A stretch of DNA of 25,012 bases from Phycisphaerae bacterium. Lineage in GTDB: Bacteria > Planctomycetota > Phycisphaerae > Phycisphaerales > SM1A02. The stretch is from assembly GCA_002683195.1 (NCBI GenBank), contig NYSW01000102.1, forward strand, positions 1 through 25,012, in the 5' to 3' direction. The notes under the pieces are model-generated. The model worked only from the letters and a program-made list of their open reading frames with translations. It made no database searches and was not told the DNA's origin. Below are positions 8,917 through 16,865 of this stretch, one piece after another. Both the position numbers and the translations under genes were made by a program. Numbering within the stretch: the stretch's first letter is position 1; the number at the start of each line of letters is the position of its first letter.

Positions 8917-9558
8917 ATGGTGAAACGCCGCTGGATCGAATTCGCGTTCTTCTTCTGGATCCTGCCGCTTCTGGTGGCCATGGCTCCGACCAGCGTGCTG
9001 CCGCCGATCCCGATCCTCTGGGCGTGTGCCATCGTCGCCCTGCTGGTCCTGCGTCGCAGTCCTGATTTCGACCGCCGACTCCTCTGGAATCCGGCAGGAA
9101 TCCTCCCCGGCCTGCCGGGGGTGTTCGCCCGATTCGCGTTCTTCGGGCCGCTGATGGTCATGCTGGCGTGGCTGATGGAACCCGAGTGGTTCCTCTCCAT
9201 GCCCCGCGACCGACCTCTCGCCTGGTTGACGGTGATCCTCGCCTACCCCTTCTTCTCGGTGATTCCCCAGGGCATCCTCTACCGCTCCTTCTTCTGCCAT
9301 CGATATCAGCCACTCTTCGGTGGCGGCATCACCATGGTGATCGTGGCCGCGGCGAGTTTCGGATTCGCCCACATCGTGATGCACCGATGGGAACCGATCC
9401 TGATGACCACCGTTGGAGGACTGGTCCTGACCAGCACCCTCCTGCGAAGGCGGAGCGGACTTCTCGCGGACGTCGAACATGCGCTCTACGGTGATCTCGC
9501 CTTCACCCTCGGACTCGGGGTCTGGATCTTCACCGGCGCGGCCCGCGAGGCACTCTGA
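8917..9558 (+). CDS. CPBP (Abi-type) family membrane protein with degenerate first motif
   Basis: This 213-residue polytopic membrane protein has about six hydrophobic segments. It shows the CPBP family pattern: a segment aligned to the EExxxR motif, a later FxxxH motif (FGFAH), and a third motif area (EHALYGD). The first motif reads PQGILYR, so the metal-linked glutamate position holds Gln-Gly, while the Arg is kept. Related proteins often read PQE there. CPBP proteins include Rce1-like intramembrane proteases and non-proteolytic membrane scaffolds; the loss suggests an inactive or altered protease. The ATG at 8917 is 28 bp after the deaminase stop. Its TGA is directly followed by the stop of a candidate minus-strand small ORF. 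Confidence 0.78.
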   Translation: MVKRRWIEFAFFFWILPLLVAMAPTSVLPPIPILWACAIVALLVLRRSPDFDRRLLWNPAGILPGLPGVFARFAFFGPLMVMLAWLMEPEWFLSMPRDRPLAWLTVILAYPFFSVIPQGILYRSFFCHRYQPLFGGGITMVIVAAASFGFAHIVMHRWEPILMTTVGGLVLTSTLLRRRSGLLADVEHALYGDLAFTLGLGVWIFTGAAREAL

Positions 9559-9723
9559 TCATCCGGAATCGGACGGGCGGTGACTCGCGACCACCCTCTG
9601 GGGCTGGGACGCCTTGAAATGTCCGCCGCGTGAATCCTCCGGGTCGACGACCGCGGTGAATCCCACCCGTTCCGGTTCGCGGGCCGGCACCCCCGGCAAC
9701 GCCGCCGCCTTGGATTCGTCCAT
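9559..9723 (-). CDS. Candidate small protein of unknown function, 54 aa
   Basis: A minus-strand ORF starts with ATG at 9723, 30 bp past the aminotransferase stop, and ends with TGA at 9559-9561, immediately abutting the convergent CPBP stop. Its codons end mostly in G or C, like the neighbouring genes, and it fills nearly all of a gap that would otherwise be the largest in the window. The product is hydrophilic with no signal or membrane segment (FTAVVDPEDSRGGHF, HRPSDSG). I recognise no family, and the ribosome site is weak (GGGA). It may be a chance ORF in high-GC DNA; a GTG at 9750 would lengthen it by nine residues. Confidence 0.35.
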   Translation of the reverse strand: MDESKAAALPGVPAREPERVGFTAVVDPEDSRGGHFKASQPQRVVASHRPSDSG

Positions 9724-9753
9724 CGATTCCCGCGGGCGCCGTGCGAACACGAT

Positions 9754-11157
9754 TCAGCGAAACGATTCCCGCAGCACCACGTCCGGTGCGAGGCGGAACA
9801 TCTCCAGCAGACCCCTGACCGCCGCCCCCCGGCCCCGCCGAAGATCCGCGAGGGTCTCCGCGAACGCGGTGACGATCCGGTCGGAGTCTTCATCCTGGAT
9901 CATCAGGGGCGGGACCACCTTGAGCACCGCGCTCGACTTGGCGGTCGACTGCACCAGCACCCGATGATCGGTCAGCATCTTGATCGCCACCGCCTGGGCC
10001 ACGATGGTGGGCGTCCGTTTGGCGAATCCCGGGAGATCGAAGGCCATCGCGGCGGGATCGAGCTCAACCCCGAGCATCAGGCCGCGACCGCGGATCTCCT
10101 TGAGTCCCGGCTCGGTCTTCGCCAACGCCCGCAGGCCCTCGATGATCCGACCACCCTGGATCGCGGCTCGTTCGGTCAGCGCTTCCCGCTCGAGAATCTC
10201 CAGCACCGCGAGGCCCGCGGTCATCGCCAGCGGGTTCTCCCGGAACGTGGATGAATGAACCACCGACCGTTCGATCGAATCGAAGACCGCGTCGAAGACC
10301 GACGCCCGCCCGATGACCGCTCCCACCGGAACCATTCCACCACTCAAGGCCTTCGAGAGGCAGACCAGATCCGGAGTGACTCCATCCCGGTCGCTCGCCA
10401 GTCGGGAGCCCGTCCGTCCCAATCCGGTCTGGACTTCGTCCGCGACCAGCAGCGTGCCGGTTCTTCGACAGATCTCCGCCACTTCGGCGAGGAGTCCCGG
10501 CGGATGTTCGATCACGCCCTTGCCCTGAATCGGCTCGAAGAAGAACGCCGCGATTCGTTCAGTTTGCAGAACCTCGCGCAGGTGCTGCAGGTCACCGAAC
10601 GGAATCTCCTCGCACCCGGGGACCAGCGGTTCGAATCCCTTTCGAAGCCACTCCGCACCGTTGAGGGAGAGGGCACCGAGAGTGAGACCATGGAACGCGT
10701 TCGACCAATGTGCGAAGCCGGAACGACCCGTTGCGCTTCGGGCGATCTTCATCGCCGCCTCCACCGCTTCGGTGCCACTGTTCACGAAGAAGACCCGGTC
10801 TTCCCGGCGATCGATGAAACGCTTGAGACGATCCGCGAGCGCAATGGCCAGGGGTGGAATCTCGAACTGGACCAGCGACGGCGGGGCGATCCGCAGGGCC
10901 TGTTCCAGCGCATCTCGCAGCAACGGATGATCACGACCGACGGAAAGGCATGCGTAGCCACCGATCGCATCGAGGTACCGATCGCCACGTTCATCGACGA
11001 GGTGGGCCCCGTCTCCGGCGACGAATCGCCGCTCGAAGCCGGTGATTCGAAGCAGATCTCGAAATCGCGGATTCAGTTGCGCAGCATCCGCCGGCGAGAC
11101 CGCACCGCCGTACGCATCGAGAAACGACTGCAGATCGAAACCGGTCGGTTCGCTCAT
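9754..11157 (-). CDS. Class III PLP-dependent aminotransferase
   Basis: The 467-residue protein has the full class III (ornithine/acetylornithine/GABA-type) pattern: FFVNSGTEAVEAAMKIAR (phosphate-binding Ser-Gly-Thr near 127-129), AFHGLTLGALSLNG, FFFEPIQGKGV, VADEVQTGLGRTG (Asp240 binds the PLP ring nitrogen) and the Schiff-base lysine at 269 in LSKALSGGMVPVGA. HSSTFRENPLAMTAGLAVL completes it. It transfers an amino group from an omega- or alpha-amino substrate to a keto acid in the cytosol. The N-terminal 45-residue extension and placement resemble putrescine/ornithine-type members, but the substrate is not decidable. Its ATG overlaps the stop of the exported-protein gene upstream (ATGA). 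No direct link to the polyene operon is shown; aminotransferases are not core aryl-polyene genes. Confidence 0.93.
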   Translation of the reverse strand: MSEPTGFDLQSFLDAYGGAVSPADAAQLNPRFRDLLRITGFERRFVAGDGAHLVDERGDRYLDAIGGYACLSVGRDHPLLRDALEQALRIAPPSLVQFEIPPLAIALADRLKRFIDRREDRVFFVNSGTEAVEAAMKIARSATGRSGFAHWSNAFHGLTLGALSLNGAEWLRKGFEPLVPGCEEIPFGDLQHLREVLQTERIAAFFFEPIQGKGVIEHPPGLLAEVAEICRRTGTLLVADEVQTGLGRTGSRLASDRDGVTPDLVCLSKALSGGMVPVGAVIGRASVFDAVFDSIERSVVHSSTFRENPLAMTAGLAVLEILEREALTERAAIQGGRIIEGLRALAKTEPGLKEIRGRGLMLGVELDPAAMAFDLPGFAKRTPTIVAQAVAIKMLTDHRVLVQSTAKSSAVLKVVPPLMIQDEDSDRIVTAFAETLADLRRGRGAAVRGLLEMFRLAPDVVLRESFR

Positions 11158-11960
11158 TCGCTGCGACGTACCTCTCGGAGCACCCCGGCGTGATCGGTGT
11201 CGTCATTGAAGAAGAGGAAGGCCGAGATCTCCCGATCATCGGTGAAGGCGACCGGTCCGACCCCCGACGCGACGAACATCAGGCGGGTGCCGTCCACCGA
11301 TGCCGGGCCCACGCTGCCGTTGAATGAAACGGAGATCAGTCTCGCGTTGTACTCGCCCGCCGGGACCTTGATCCGAAAGCCGCCAAGATCCTCCCAGGTG
11401 CACCGAGCATTGCCGGAGTACTCGACGTCGGCCGGGGAACCAAGATCACTCACCACGATCTTGATCGAATTGGTCGCCTTCATCGTCCCCGGTTCTCGAA
11501 TCACCGGTTCCGCCGGATCGAGACGGACCAACAATCCATTGGGATGGTTGATCGTGATGGCCGACTCGATGGCGCCGTTGGACGTCTCCCGGAGAAATCG
11601 GGTCGATCCGTTCGATTGCACGATGGTCCAGCCCCGGACCTTGGACCCCTTGGTCGTACCCGGCGTTCGTTTCGCGGGCTCGATCGTCCAGCGAGTCGTC
11701 TTGCCCGCGTCCTTCGGCCGATCGTATTCGTACTCCGCCCGCGCGAGGGGGAGCCAATCCTCCGGCTTCACCAGAGGGGCGACGGTGTCGTCGCGATTCA
11801 GAACCACGCCCGGCAGATGGGCGAGCAACTGAGTCCGGACGTCCGCAGGCAGTTTCTCCAGCGGATCGTCGCCGGGTCCGGCCACGGCCGCAGAAGTGAT
11901 TCCACCAAGCAGGATCGATACGAAGAACGCAAGCCCAGTCGCACGCGAAGAGTGATTCAT
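11154..11960 (-). CDS. Exported protein of unknown function
   Basis: This 268-residue protein starts with a typical Sec signal peptide (hydrophobic FFVSILLGGITSAAVA, probable cleavage after AVA). The mature part is beta-rich, with alternating hydrophobic residues and no membrane helices. A stretch reading GGFRIKVPAGEYNARLISVSF, then GVGPVAFTDDREISAFLFF, resembles the end of DUF3108/LolA-like periplasmic proteins, where VPAGxY and GVGxV are common, but I cannot assign the family firmly. The ATG at 11960 is chosen because the signal peptide begins there; the in-frame opening continues upstream to 12005 without a better start. It is divergent from the glycosyltransferase with only 24 bp between start codons and overlaps the aminotransferase downstream. 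An envelope lipid- or polyene-carrier role would fit the neighbourhood but is speculative. Confidence 0.75.
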   Translation of the reverse strand: MNHSSRATGLAFFVSILLGGITSAAVAGPGDDPLEKLPADVRTQLLAHLPGVVLNRDDTVAPLVKPEDWLPLARAEYEYDRPKDAGKTTRWTIEPAKRTPGTTKGSKVRGWTIVQSNGSTRFLRETSNGAIESAITINHPNGLLVRLDPAEPVIREPGTMKATNSIKIVVSDLGSPADVEYSGNARCTWEDLGGFRIKVPAGEYNARLISVSFNGSVGPASVDGTRLMFVASGVGPVAFTDDREISAFLFFNDDTDHAGVLREVRRSE

Positions 11961-11984
11961 GCGAACATGGTACCGAGAAGCCCT

Positions 11985-13097
11985 ATGAATCCCGTGACCC
12001 GCCAACCATCTTCAACCCTCGAACCGTCCACCGACACGACATCGACGGTGATCCTCGTTCCCGTCTACGAGAACGCTGGAACCCTCGAAACGGTGGTCCG
12101 TTCCTGTGCCCGGACCGGACTTCCAGTGATCATCATCGATGATGGCGGTCAAGACGGTTCCGCGGAGATCGCCCTACGGCTGGTGGAGGAAGGAGTGGCC
12201 GAAGCAGTGGTCGAATGCCCACGAAACCTCGGCAAGGCCGGGGCGCTCCGTCTGGGTTTCGACGCGTCGATCGAACGAGGATTCCAGACGGCGATCACCG
12301 TCGATGCCGACGGGCAGCATGATCCGGCTTCGATCCTGCCCCTGATCGAAATGATCGAGCACCATCCGACCATGCTGGTGGTGGGATGTCGCTGGCCACT
12401 GCACCCCGATCAACCTCGTCGGAATCTGCTGGGGCGAACGGTCTCGAACGTCGCGATCCGCGCCCACGCCGGGGTGGCGGTCGGCGATGCGCCATGTGGC
12501 TTCCGCGCCTGGCCGCTGAAGACGACGGTCGGGATCCGGGGCCGCAGCGGTCGCTACGCCTGGGAACAGGAAATGATCACTCGGCTCGCCTGGCACGGTG
12601 CTCCGATCGGATCGATCGACATTCCGGCGATCTACCATCCGCGCGAGACCCGGGTCAGCCATTACCGCTTCGGACGCGACTGGCCCGAAGGGATCGCGAT
12701 CTATCTCCACCTCCTGCTGGTGGCCTTGATTCCAGGCCGGTTCTCGGCTGGCCGTCCGACCATCAGGCGTTTCTCCAGGCTGCTCTCGCCGGGGCCGCTC
12801 CGAGGCCGCCGCCCTGAGACGGCGACCAATCGATGGTTCGCCCTTGCCGCAATGACCGGGGGTCTTGCCGCCGGGCTCCTGCTCCCCGCCTCACCCTGGA
12901 CGTTCGGAATTCTGATCTGGATCGGTTGGCGATGGCACCTCGGACTGGCGGCGATCATGCTCGCCGTTCTGCCCTCGGCGCTGACGATTCCGAGTCTCGC
13001 CGGCGCCCCGTCCTGGATGATCACGGTCGGCGCGGCATGGTTGATCGGCGGTCTGCTTCGAAAGCCGGAAGCGGTGGTGGACCCGGTCGCCCGCTGA
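11985..13097 (+). CDS. Family 2 glycosyltransferase with C-terminal membrane segments
   Basis: The 370-residue protein begins with a GT-A domain of the dolichyl-phosphate-mannose-synthase type: VILVPVYENAGTLETVV (about 22-38), IIIDDGGQDGS (49-59), CPRNLGKAGALRLGF (78-92) and the DxD-like metal site VDADGQHDP (106-114). A conserved aromatic-acidic stretch, GRYAWEQEMITRLAW, follows. Residues 285-358 hold about three hydrophobic helices that would tether it to the cytoplasmic membrane, possibly a DUF2062-like module. It would move a sugar from a nucleotide donor to a lipid-linked acceptor. Glycosyltransferases of this family occur in many aryl-polyene clusters, so it may glycosylate the polyene lipid made by the adjacent operon. 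It lies on the opposite strand and ends 2 bp from that operon's last stop. GAGAAG lies 4 nt before the chosen ATG; ATG at 11967 is possible. Confidence 0.88.
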   Translation: MNPVTRQPSSTLEPSTDTTSTVILVPVYENAGTLETVVRSCARTGLPVIIIDDGGQDGSAEIALRLVEEGVAEAVVECPRNLGKAGALRLGFDASIERGFQTAITVDADGQHDPASILPLIEMIEHHPTMLVVGCRWPLHPDQPRRNLLGRTVSNVAIRAHAGVAVGDAPCGFRAWPLKTTVGIRGRSGRYAWEQEMITRLAWHGAPIGSIDIPAIYHPRETRVSHYRFGRDWPEGIAIYLHLLLVALIPGRFSAGRPTIRRFSRLLSPGPLRGRRPETATNRWFALAAMTGGLAAGLLLPASPWTFGILIWIGWRWHLGLAAIMLAVLPSALTIPSLAGAPSWMITVGAAWLIGGLLRKPEAVVDPVAR

Positions 13098-13099
13098 GG

Positions 13100-14548
13100 T
13101 CACATCGACTCGATGAGACGACCACGAAGGAGTTTGCCGGTCAGGGTTCTCGGCAGGGCATCCGTCAAGTCGAACACGCGTGGTCGCTGGTGAAGCGAAA
13201 GCCGTGTCCGAGACGCGGCCCGCAGGGCATCGATCACTCCAGCGGCCTCGAAACCGTCCGCCAGCACCACCACCGCTCGGACCCGGGTGACGGTCTCGGT
13301 CAACGCCATCGGGACCACCACGATCTCCCCCACTCCCGAAACCTCCCCGAGAATCGCTTCGACCTCGGCCGGATTGACCTTGAGCCCACCGACGTCGAAT
13401 TGGATCTTGGCCCGACCGTTGATGACCACTCGCCCATCGGAATCGATGCGCCCGAGGTCACCGGTTCGAAAGTGACCCTCGAGTCGCCGACCGGGATTCA
13501 CCGGACCACCTCGGACTTCGAGATACCCCTCGAACATCGCATCGCTTCGAACCAGCAGCTCGCCGACTCCGTGCTCCGAGACCACCGGGATCTCGCCCGC
13601 CTCTTCATCGACCTGGGTGCAGATCCGCATCGACACCCCGGGAACCGCCCGATCCTCTCCTCCGAGTCCGAAGGAGATCGTTCCGATCTCGGTGGCCCCA
13701 TACAGGTCCCCCGTTGGACAGTTCCACGCGGCGGCGAAGGCTTCCCGGACCGTCGCGGGAAGCGGGCTGCCGGCGGAATAGGCGAGACGAAGTCTGCTGT
13801 CCCGTCGAGCGACCCGGGTCGCGGCTTCCAACGTCACCGGCACGCCGGGAAACACCGTCACGCCGTTCGACAGGGCGGCGGCACCCCGGGCGAGATCGAA
13901 ACCGGCCCGGAACCGAACCCCGGCCCCCGCTCTCATCGGAGCGAGGACTCCGTGCTCGATCCCGTAGGCATGCTGCATCGGAAGCGTGGCCAGAACGTCA
14001 TCATCGTCGAGGAGACCGAGAACTTCGACCAGCGTCTTGGAGACCCGGTCCAGCCCGGCGGCGGTTCGCAGCGCCACCGCGGGACGACCGGTCGTCCCTG
14101 AACTTCGGAGAAGCAACGAACTTCGCGCGCCTCGGTCGAGCCGGTCCACCCTCGACCGCGAGCCCCCGCCCTCGATCACCCGATGAGTGGGTGTCGAGGG
14201 GTCCTCCCAGATCGACCTGCGATCGGTTTCAAGCACGGCATCGGCCTGATGCGATGACGCCAGACGTCGGCGATCGTCGGGGGAAGTCTCGGTACCGATC
14301 GGAAGAAGACGACGACCGGTTCCGAGGATGGCGATCAATCCCGACCAGTAGGCGGCACCACCAGGGCCGTGAAGAACGACCACTCCGTCCTCGGGAACTT
14401 CGGCGTCGATGACCGCAGCCATGTCCACGGCCGCGGAGAGCACCTCCGAACGGGTGGTGGTTCTGCCGGAATCAACCTCGGTGACCGCCGGTCGATCGGG
14501 ATCCCGATCGACCGAAGCGATGAACTCGTGGATCAGTCCATCTGCCAC
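13100..14548 (-). CDS. Acyl/aryl-AMP ligase (ANL superfamily), aryl-polyene starter activation
   Basis: The 482-residue protein has the ANL core motifs: P-loop SSGTTG (149-154), YGATE (283-287), RTGDLGRID (361-369), NGRAKIQFDVGGLKVNPAEVE (about 377-397) and the C-terminal catalytic lysine at 472 in PRTLTGK. The P-loop lacks the lysine that normally follows (RPAVAL in place of a PK-type sequence). ANL enzymes adenylate a carboxylate and pass it to CoA or a carrier protein. In the xanthomonadin and aryl-polyene pathways a homologous ligase loads hydroxybenzoate on the ACP, and the chorismatase two genes upstream would supply that acid. The start is a GTG at 14548, overlapping the halogenase by 16 nt, with no in-frame ATG nearby. 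It is the last gene of the operon. Confidence 0.88.
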   Translation of the reverse strand: MADGLIHEFIASVDRDPDRPAVTEVDSGRTTTRSEVLSAAVDMAAVIDAEVPEDGVVVLHGPGGAAYWSGLIAILGTGRRLLPIGTETSPDDRRRLASSHQADAVLETDRRSIWEDPSTPTHRVIEGGGSRSRVDRLDRGARSSLLLRSSGTTGRPAVALRTAAGLDRVSKTLVEVLGLLDDDDVLATLPMQHAYGIEHGVLAPMRAGAGVRFRAGFDLARGAAALSNGVTVFPGVPVTLEAATRVARRDSRLRLAYSAGSPLPATVREAFAAAWNCPTGDLYGATEIGTISFGLGGEDRAVPGVSMRICTQVDEEAGEIPVVSEHGVGELLVRSDAMFEGYLEVRGGPVNPGRRLEGHFRTGDLGRIDSDGRVVINGRAKIQFDVGGLKVNPAEVEAILGEVSGVGEIVVVPMALTETVTRVRAVVVLADGFEAAGVIDALRAASRTRLSLHQRPRVFDLTDALPRTLTGKLLRGRLIESM

Positions 14549-15903
14549 GATGGTCGCCCGCGATGTCTTCGTTGGACGCCGCGAATCACACCGGACTTCG
14601 CCGCGGGAAGTTCCACCCCACCTGACTGCAGCAGCGAATGCGGTCGGACCCAGTCGACCACCTGGCGGTATCGGTTCACCTCACGCATCGTTCGCATCAG
14701 TTCCCATCGCCATCGGACCTGGAAGGGAACCCCTTCGAAGATCTCGCCCGCGAGCATGTTCACGACCGCCGCGTCCACTTCCAGCGGTCCGCGTCCACTC
14801 ACCAGCAGTTCCCGGAACGAATGATCGTAGAAGTTGGAGATGAGTGACAGGAAACAGTGCCGAAGCCGCTTGACCCGCCGACCGAAGCTCACGCTCGCCG
14901 CTCTCGCGCTCTGGCGGCCATCTTCGACCGCGACGATCTTCGCCGCCGCCTGCACCCCGCTGTCGATGCCCAGGCTCACGCCGGTCGACCAGACGGGGTC
15001 GATGAATGCGGCCGCATCCCCGATCATGAACCACCCGTCACCCGCGTAGGGAGCACAGTTGTACGAGAAGTCTCCGACCACCTGATTGGTGGCCGGCCCC
15101 TCCGCGCCTCTCATGCGTTCGGTGACGATCGGACACTGCTCGATGCACCATGCGAGTCGTTGTTTCGCGGGGACGGGAATTCGCCGGGCATGCTGTTCAT
15201 CGACCACGACCCCGACACTGGTGGTCTTCTCGTCGATCGGAATCATCCAGAACCACGCTTCCCGGCACATGGCCAGGGTCGCGAATCCAAGGCGGTCGCC
15301 GCTGGGCCGTTCCACGCCTTCGAAATGCTCGAAGTAGGAGACGTTGCGATATCCCTCGAGCAGTTTCCGGGTTCCGAAGTGCCGGCCCAGAACGCACGCC
15401 TGACCGCTCGCATCGATCAACCACGCCGCCCGGACCTCCCCGGAACTCAGGCGGAGCCGGACATCGCCTTGCGCGACATGATCGATGGACTCGACCGATT
15501 CACCGAACCGATAGGTCGCCCCGGCCTCCATCGCGGTATCGGCGAGCATCTGGTCGAAGACCGACCGCCGGATGTTGAACGTCTCCTTGATCGTGTCGCC
15601 GAGCATCCGTTCGAACGGAATGGCGACCGGTTCGCGCCGTCCGTCGCCGAAGGTGATTTCAAGCCCGCGCTTCCTCACATGAGGGAGAGCACGGATCTTC
15701 TCCATCAGACCGAGGCGCTCCATCATCCGATTGGTGTGCGGGAGCATCGATTCACCGATTCGGAACCGCGGAAACGATTCCTTGTCGATCACCAGGACGC
15801 GGCGACCGGCCCGAGCCAGTTCGAGCGCCGCAACGCTGCCCGAGGGACCTGCTCCGATGACGATCACGTCGTAATGTTCGGCGGCGTCGGGACGGGAAAT
15901 CAT
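14533..15903 (-). CDS. Flavin-dependent halogenase (tryptophan-halogenase-like family)
   Basis: This 456-residue protein has an N-terminal FAD-binding GAGPSG (18-22) and the halogenase sequence FPRFRIGESMLP (44-55). Lys78 lies in a KRG context that aligns with the active-site lysine of phenol/pyrrole halogenases. The signature WxWxIP is present as WFWMIP (217-222), and the second FAD motif is GDAAAFIDPVWSTGV. WxWxIP separates halogenases from flavin monooxygenases, so bromination or chlorination of an aromatic ring is the best guess. Xanthomonadins are brominated aryl polyenes, and halogenase-like genes are known in that cluster. The ATG at 15903 is chosen over the longer opening at 15969 because it forms an ATGA overlap with the chorismatase stop and starts just before the FAD motif. 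A flavin reductase partner is not in the window. Confidence 0.85.
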   Translation of the reverse strand: MISRPDAAEHYDVIVIGAGPSGSVAALELARAGRRVLVIDKESFPRFRIGESMLPHTNRMMERLGLMEKIRALPHVRKRGLEITFGDGRREPVAIPFERMLGDTIKETFNIRRSVFDQMLADTAMEAGATYRFGESVESIDHVAQGDVRLRLSSGEVRAAWLIDASGQACVLGRHFGTRKLLEGYRNVSYFEHFEGVERPSGDRLGFATLAMCREAWFWMIPIDEKTTSVGVVVDEQHARRIPVPAKQRLAWCIEQCPIVTERMRGAEGPATNQVVGDFSYNCAPYAGDGWFMIGDAAAFIDPVWSTGVSLGIDSGVQAAAKIVAVEDGRQSARAASVSFGRRVKRLRHCFLSLISNFYDHSFRELLVSGRGPLEVDAAVVNMLAGEIFEGVPFQVRWRWELMRTMREVNRYRQVVDWVRPHSLLQSGGVELPAAKSGVIRGVQRRHRGRPSWQMD

Positions 15904-16865
15904 GCGCCCGAACCATTCAGCGGCCGGAAGCCCGCACATTCGATCTCGACCAGGAGCTCCGGCCGACACAGTCCCTGTTGCCGGATGATCACTCGTGGCC
16001 CCGCGCCGATGGCCGAGAGCACCTGCTCCTCGTGCGAAAGGTCGGGGAGGTAGACCAACCAGTCATCGAGGTCTTCGGGCCTCGCTCCCGGCCAGGCCGC
16101 GTCCACCACCACGGCGAGATTTCGAAGCGTCTCGGTCAGCTGCCCGTCGAATGCTTCGAGGTGAGCGGAATCTTCGCCGACCACACTCGCGGTACCGCTG
16201 ACCAGGAGCCCCTCTCGGCCGCCGACCTGCATGGTCGCCGCTCGGGCGAAGACCGGAGGCGGGTCACCGAAGCGGGACGAATAGGCATCGGGCATCACCT
16301 GGCGGGGATTGTCGATGCATCGGGGGCGTCCCGGGCCGTGCAGCAGATGCACGACGAGGTCCTCGCCTGCATGCCCCACTCCAGATGCCGCCGGGTAGAT
16401 CACCGGTGATCCCATCGAGTCGGTGAACCCGTGGTATCGACCCGCATTGAAGACCATGTAGCGATCTCGATTCTCTCGGACTTCTGCCGTGGCCCGGTCC
16501 GCGGGGTCATTGATCCCGGGAATGAAATTCCAGGCCCGCAGGAGCTGATCCTGGGTGAGACCATCGAGCAGCCGTCGATACGCATCCCGGGTCGCCGCTT
16601 CGAAACACGCGGCTCCCATGGAGGCAGCGCCTTGGACTCGCACCATCCGGTGTCCGAATCGAGGGTCGAGTTCCGAGCAGTCGAGAAACTGGCCGACCCA
16701 CGCCGGGAGATCGGTCCCTGCTCCGGTCGCGGACCAGGGAACCGCCGAACGAGGAGTCGTCCTCGCCGGCACGCGGCGACCTCGAAGCTCGCGGTTCTTT
16801 CCGACCGTCTCGATCTTTTTCACAACTTGTCGAACGTCAGAAGAGGTCCTCATGGATTCGATCAT
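15900..16865 (-). CDS. Chorismatase, FkbO/Hyg5/XanB2-type (hydroxybenzoate-forming)
   Basis: The 321-residue protein matches the chorismatase family: a central FNAGRYHGF (139-147), YPAASGVGH (157-165), DNPRQV (185-190), FARAATMQV (206-214), LLVSGTASVVGEDSAH (220-235) and the C-terminal LLVEIE (304-309). These enzymes combine two YjgF/RidA-like halves and remove pyruvate from chorismate. FkbO-type members make a dihydroxycyclohexadiene acid, Hyg5-type members make 3-hydroxybenzoate, and XanB2 makes 3- and 4-hydroxybenzoate for xanthomonadin. Which product forms here depends on a few active-site residues I cannot assign with certainty. In this operon hydroxybenzoate as polyketide starter is the obvious reading. 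The ATG at 16865 forms an ATGA overlap with the KS-CLF stop and has AAGG about 6 nt upstream. Confidence 0.85.
   Translation of the reverse strand: MIESMRTSSDVRQVVKKIETVGKNRELRGRRVPARTTPRSAVPWSATGAGTDLPAWVGQFLDCSELDPRFGHRMVRVQGAASMGAACFEAATRDAYRRLLDGLTQDQLLRAWNFIPGINDPADRATAEVRENRDRYMVFNAGRYHGFTDSMGSPVIYPAASGVGHAGEDLVVHLLHGPGRPRCIDNPRQVMPDAYSSRFGDPPPVFARAATMQVGGREGLLVSGTASVVGEDSAHLEAFDGQLTETLRNLAVVVDAAWPGARPEDLDDWLVYLPDLSHEEQVLSAIGAGPRVIIRQQGLCRPELLVEIECAGFRPLNGSGA

Noticed and set aside
9105..9120. GC-rich inverted repeat CCCCGGC-CT-GCCGGGG
   Set aside because: It lies inside the CPBP coding sequence, has a 2-nt loop and no T-run, so it is not a terminator.
12833..14101. 422-codon plus-strand frame crossing the glycosyltransferase end and the AMP ligase
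   Set aside because: It spans two confident genes on different strands and has no motif.
14857..16053. 398-codon plus-strand frame over the halogenase and chorismatase
   Set aside because: Antisense to two genes with strong family motifs; composition typical of a shadow frame.
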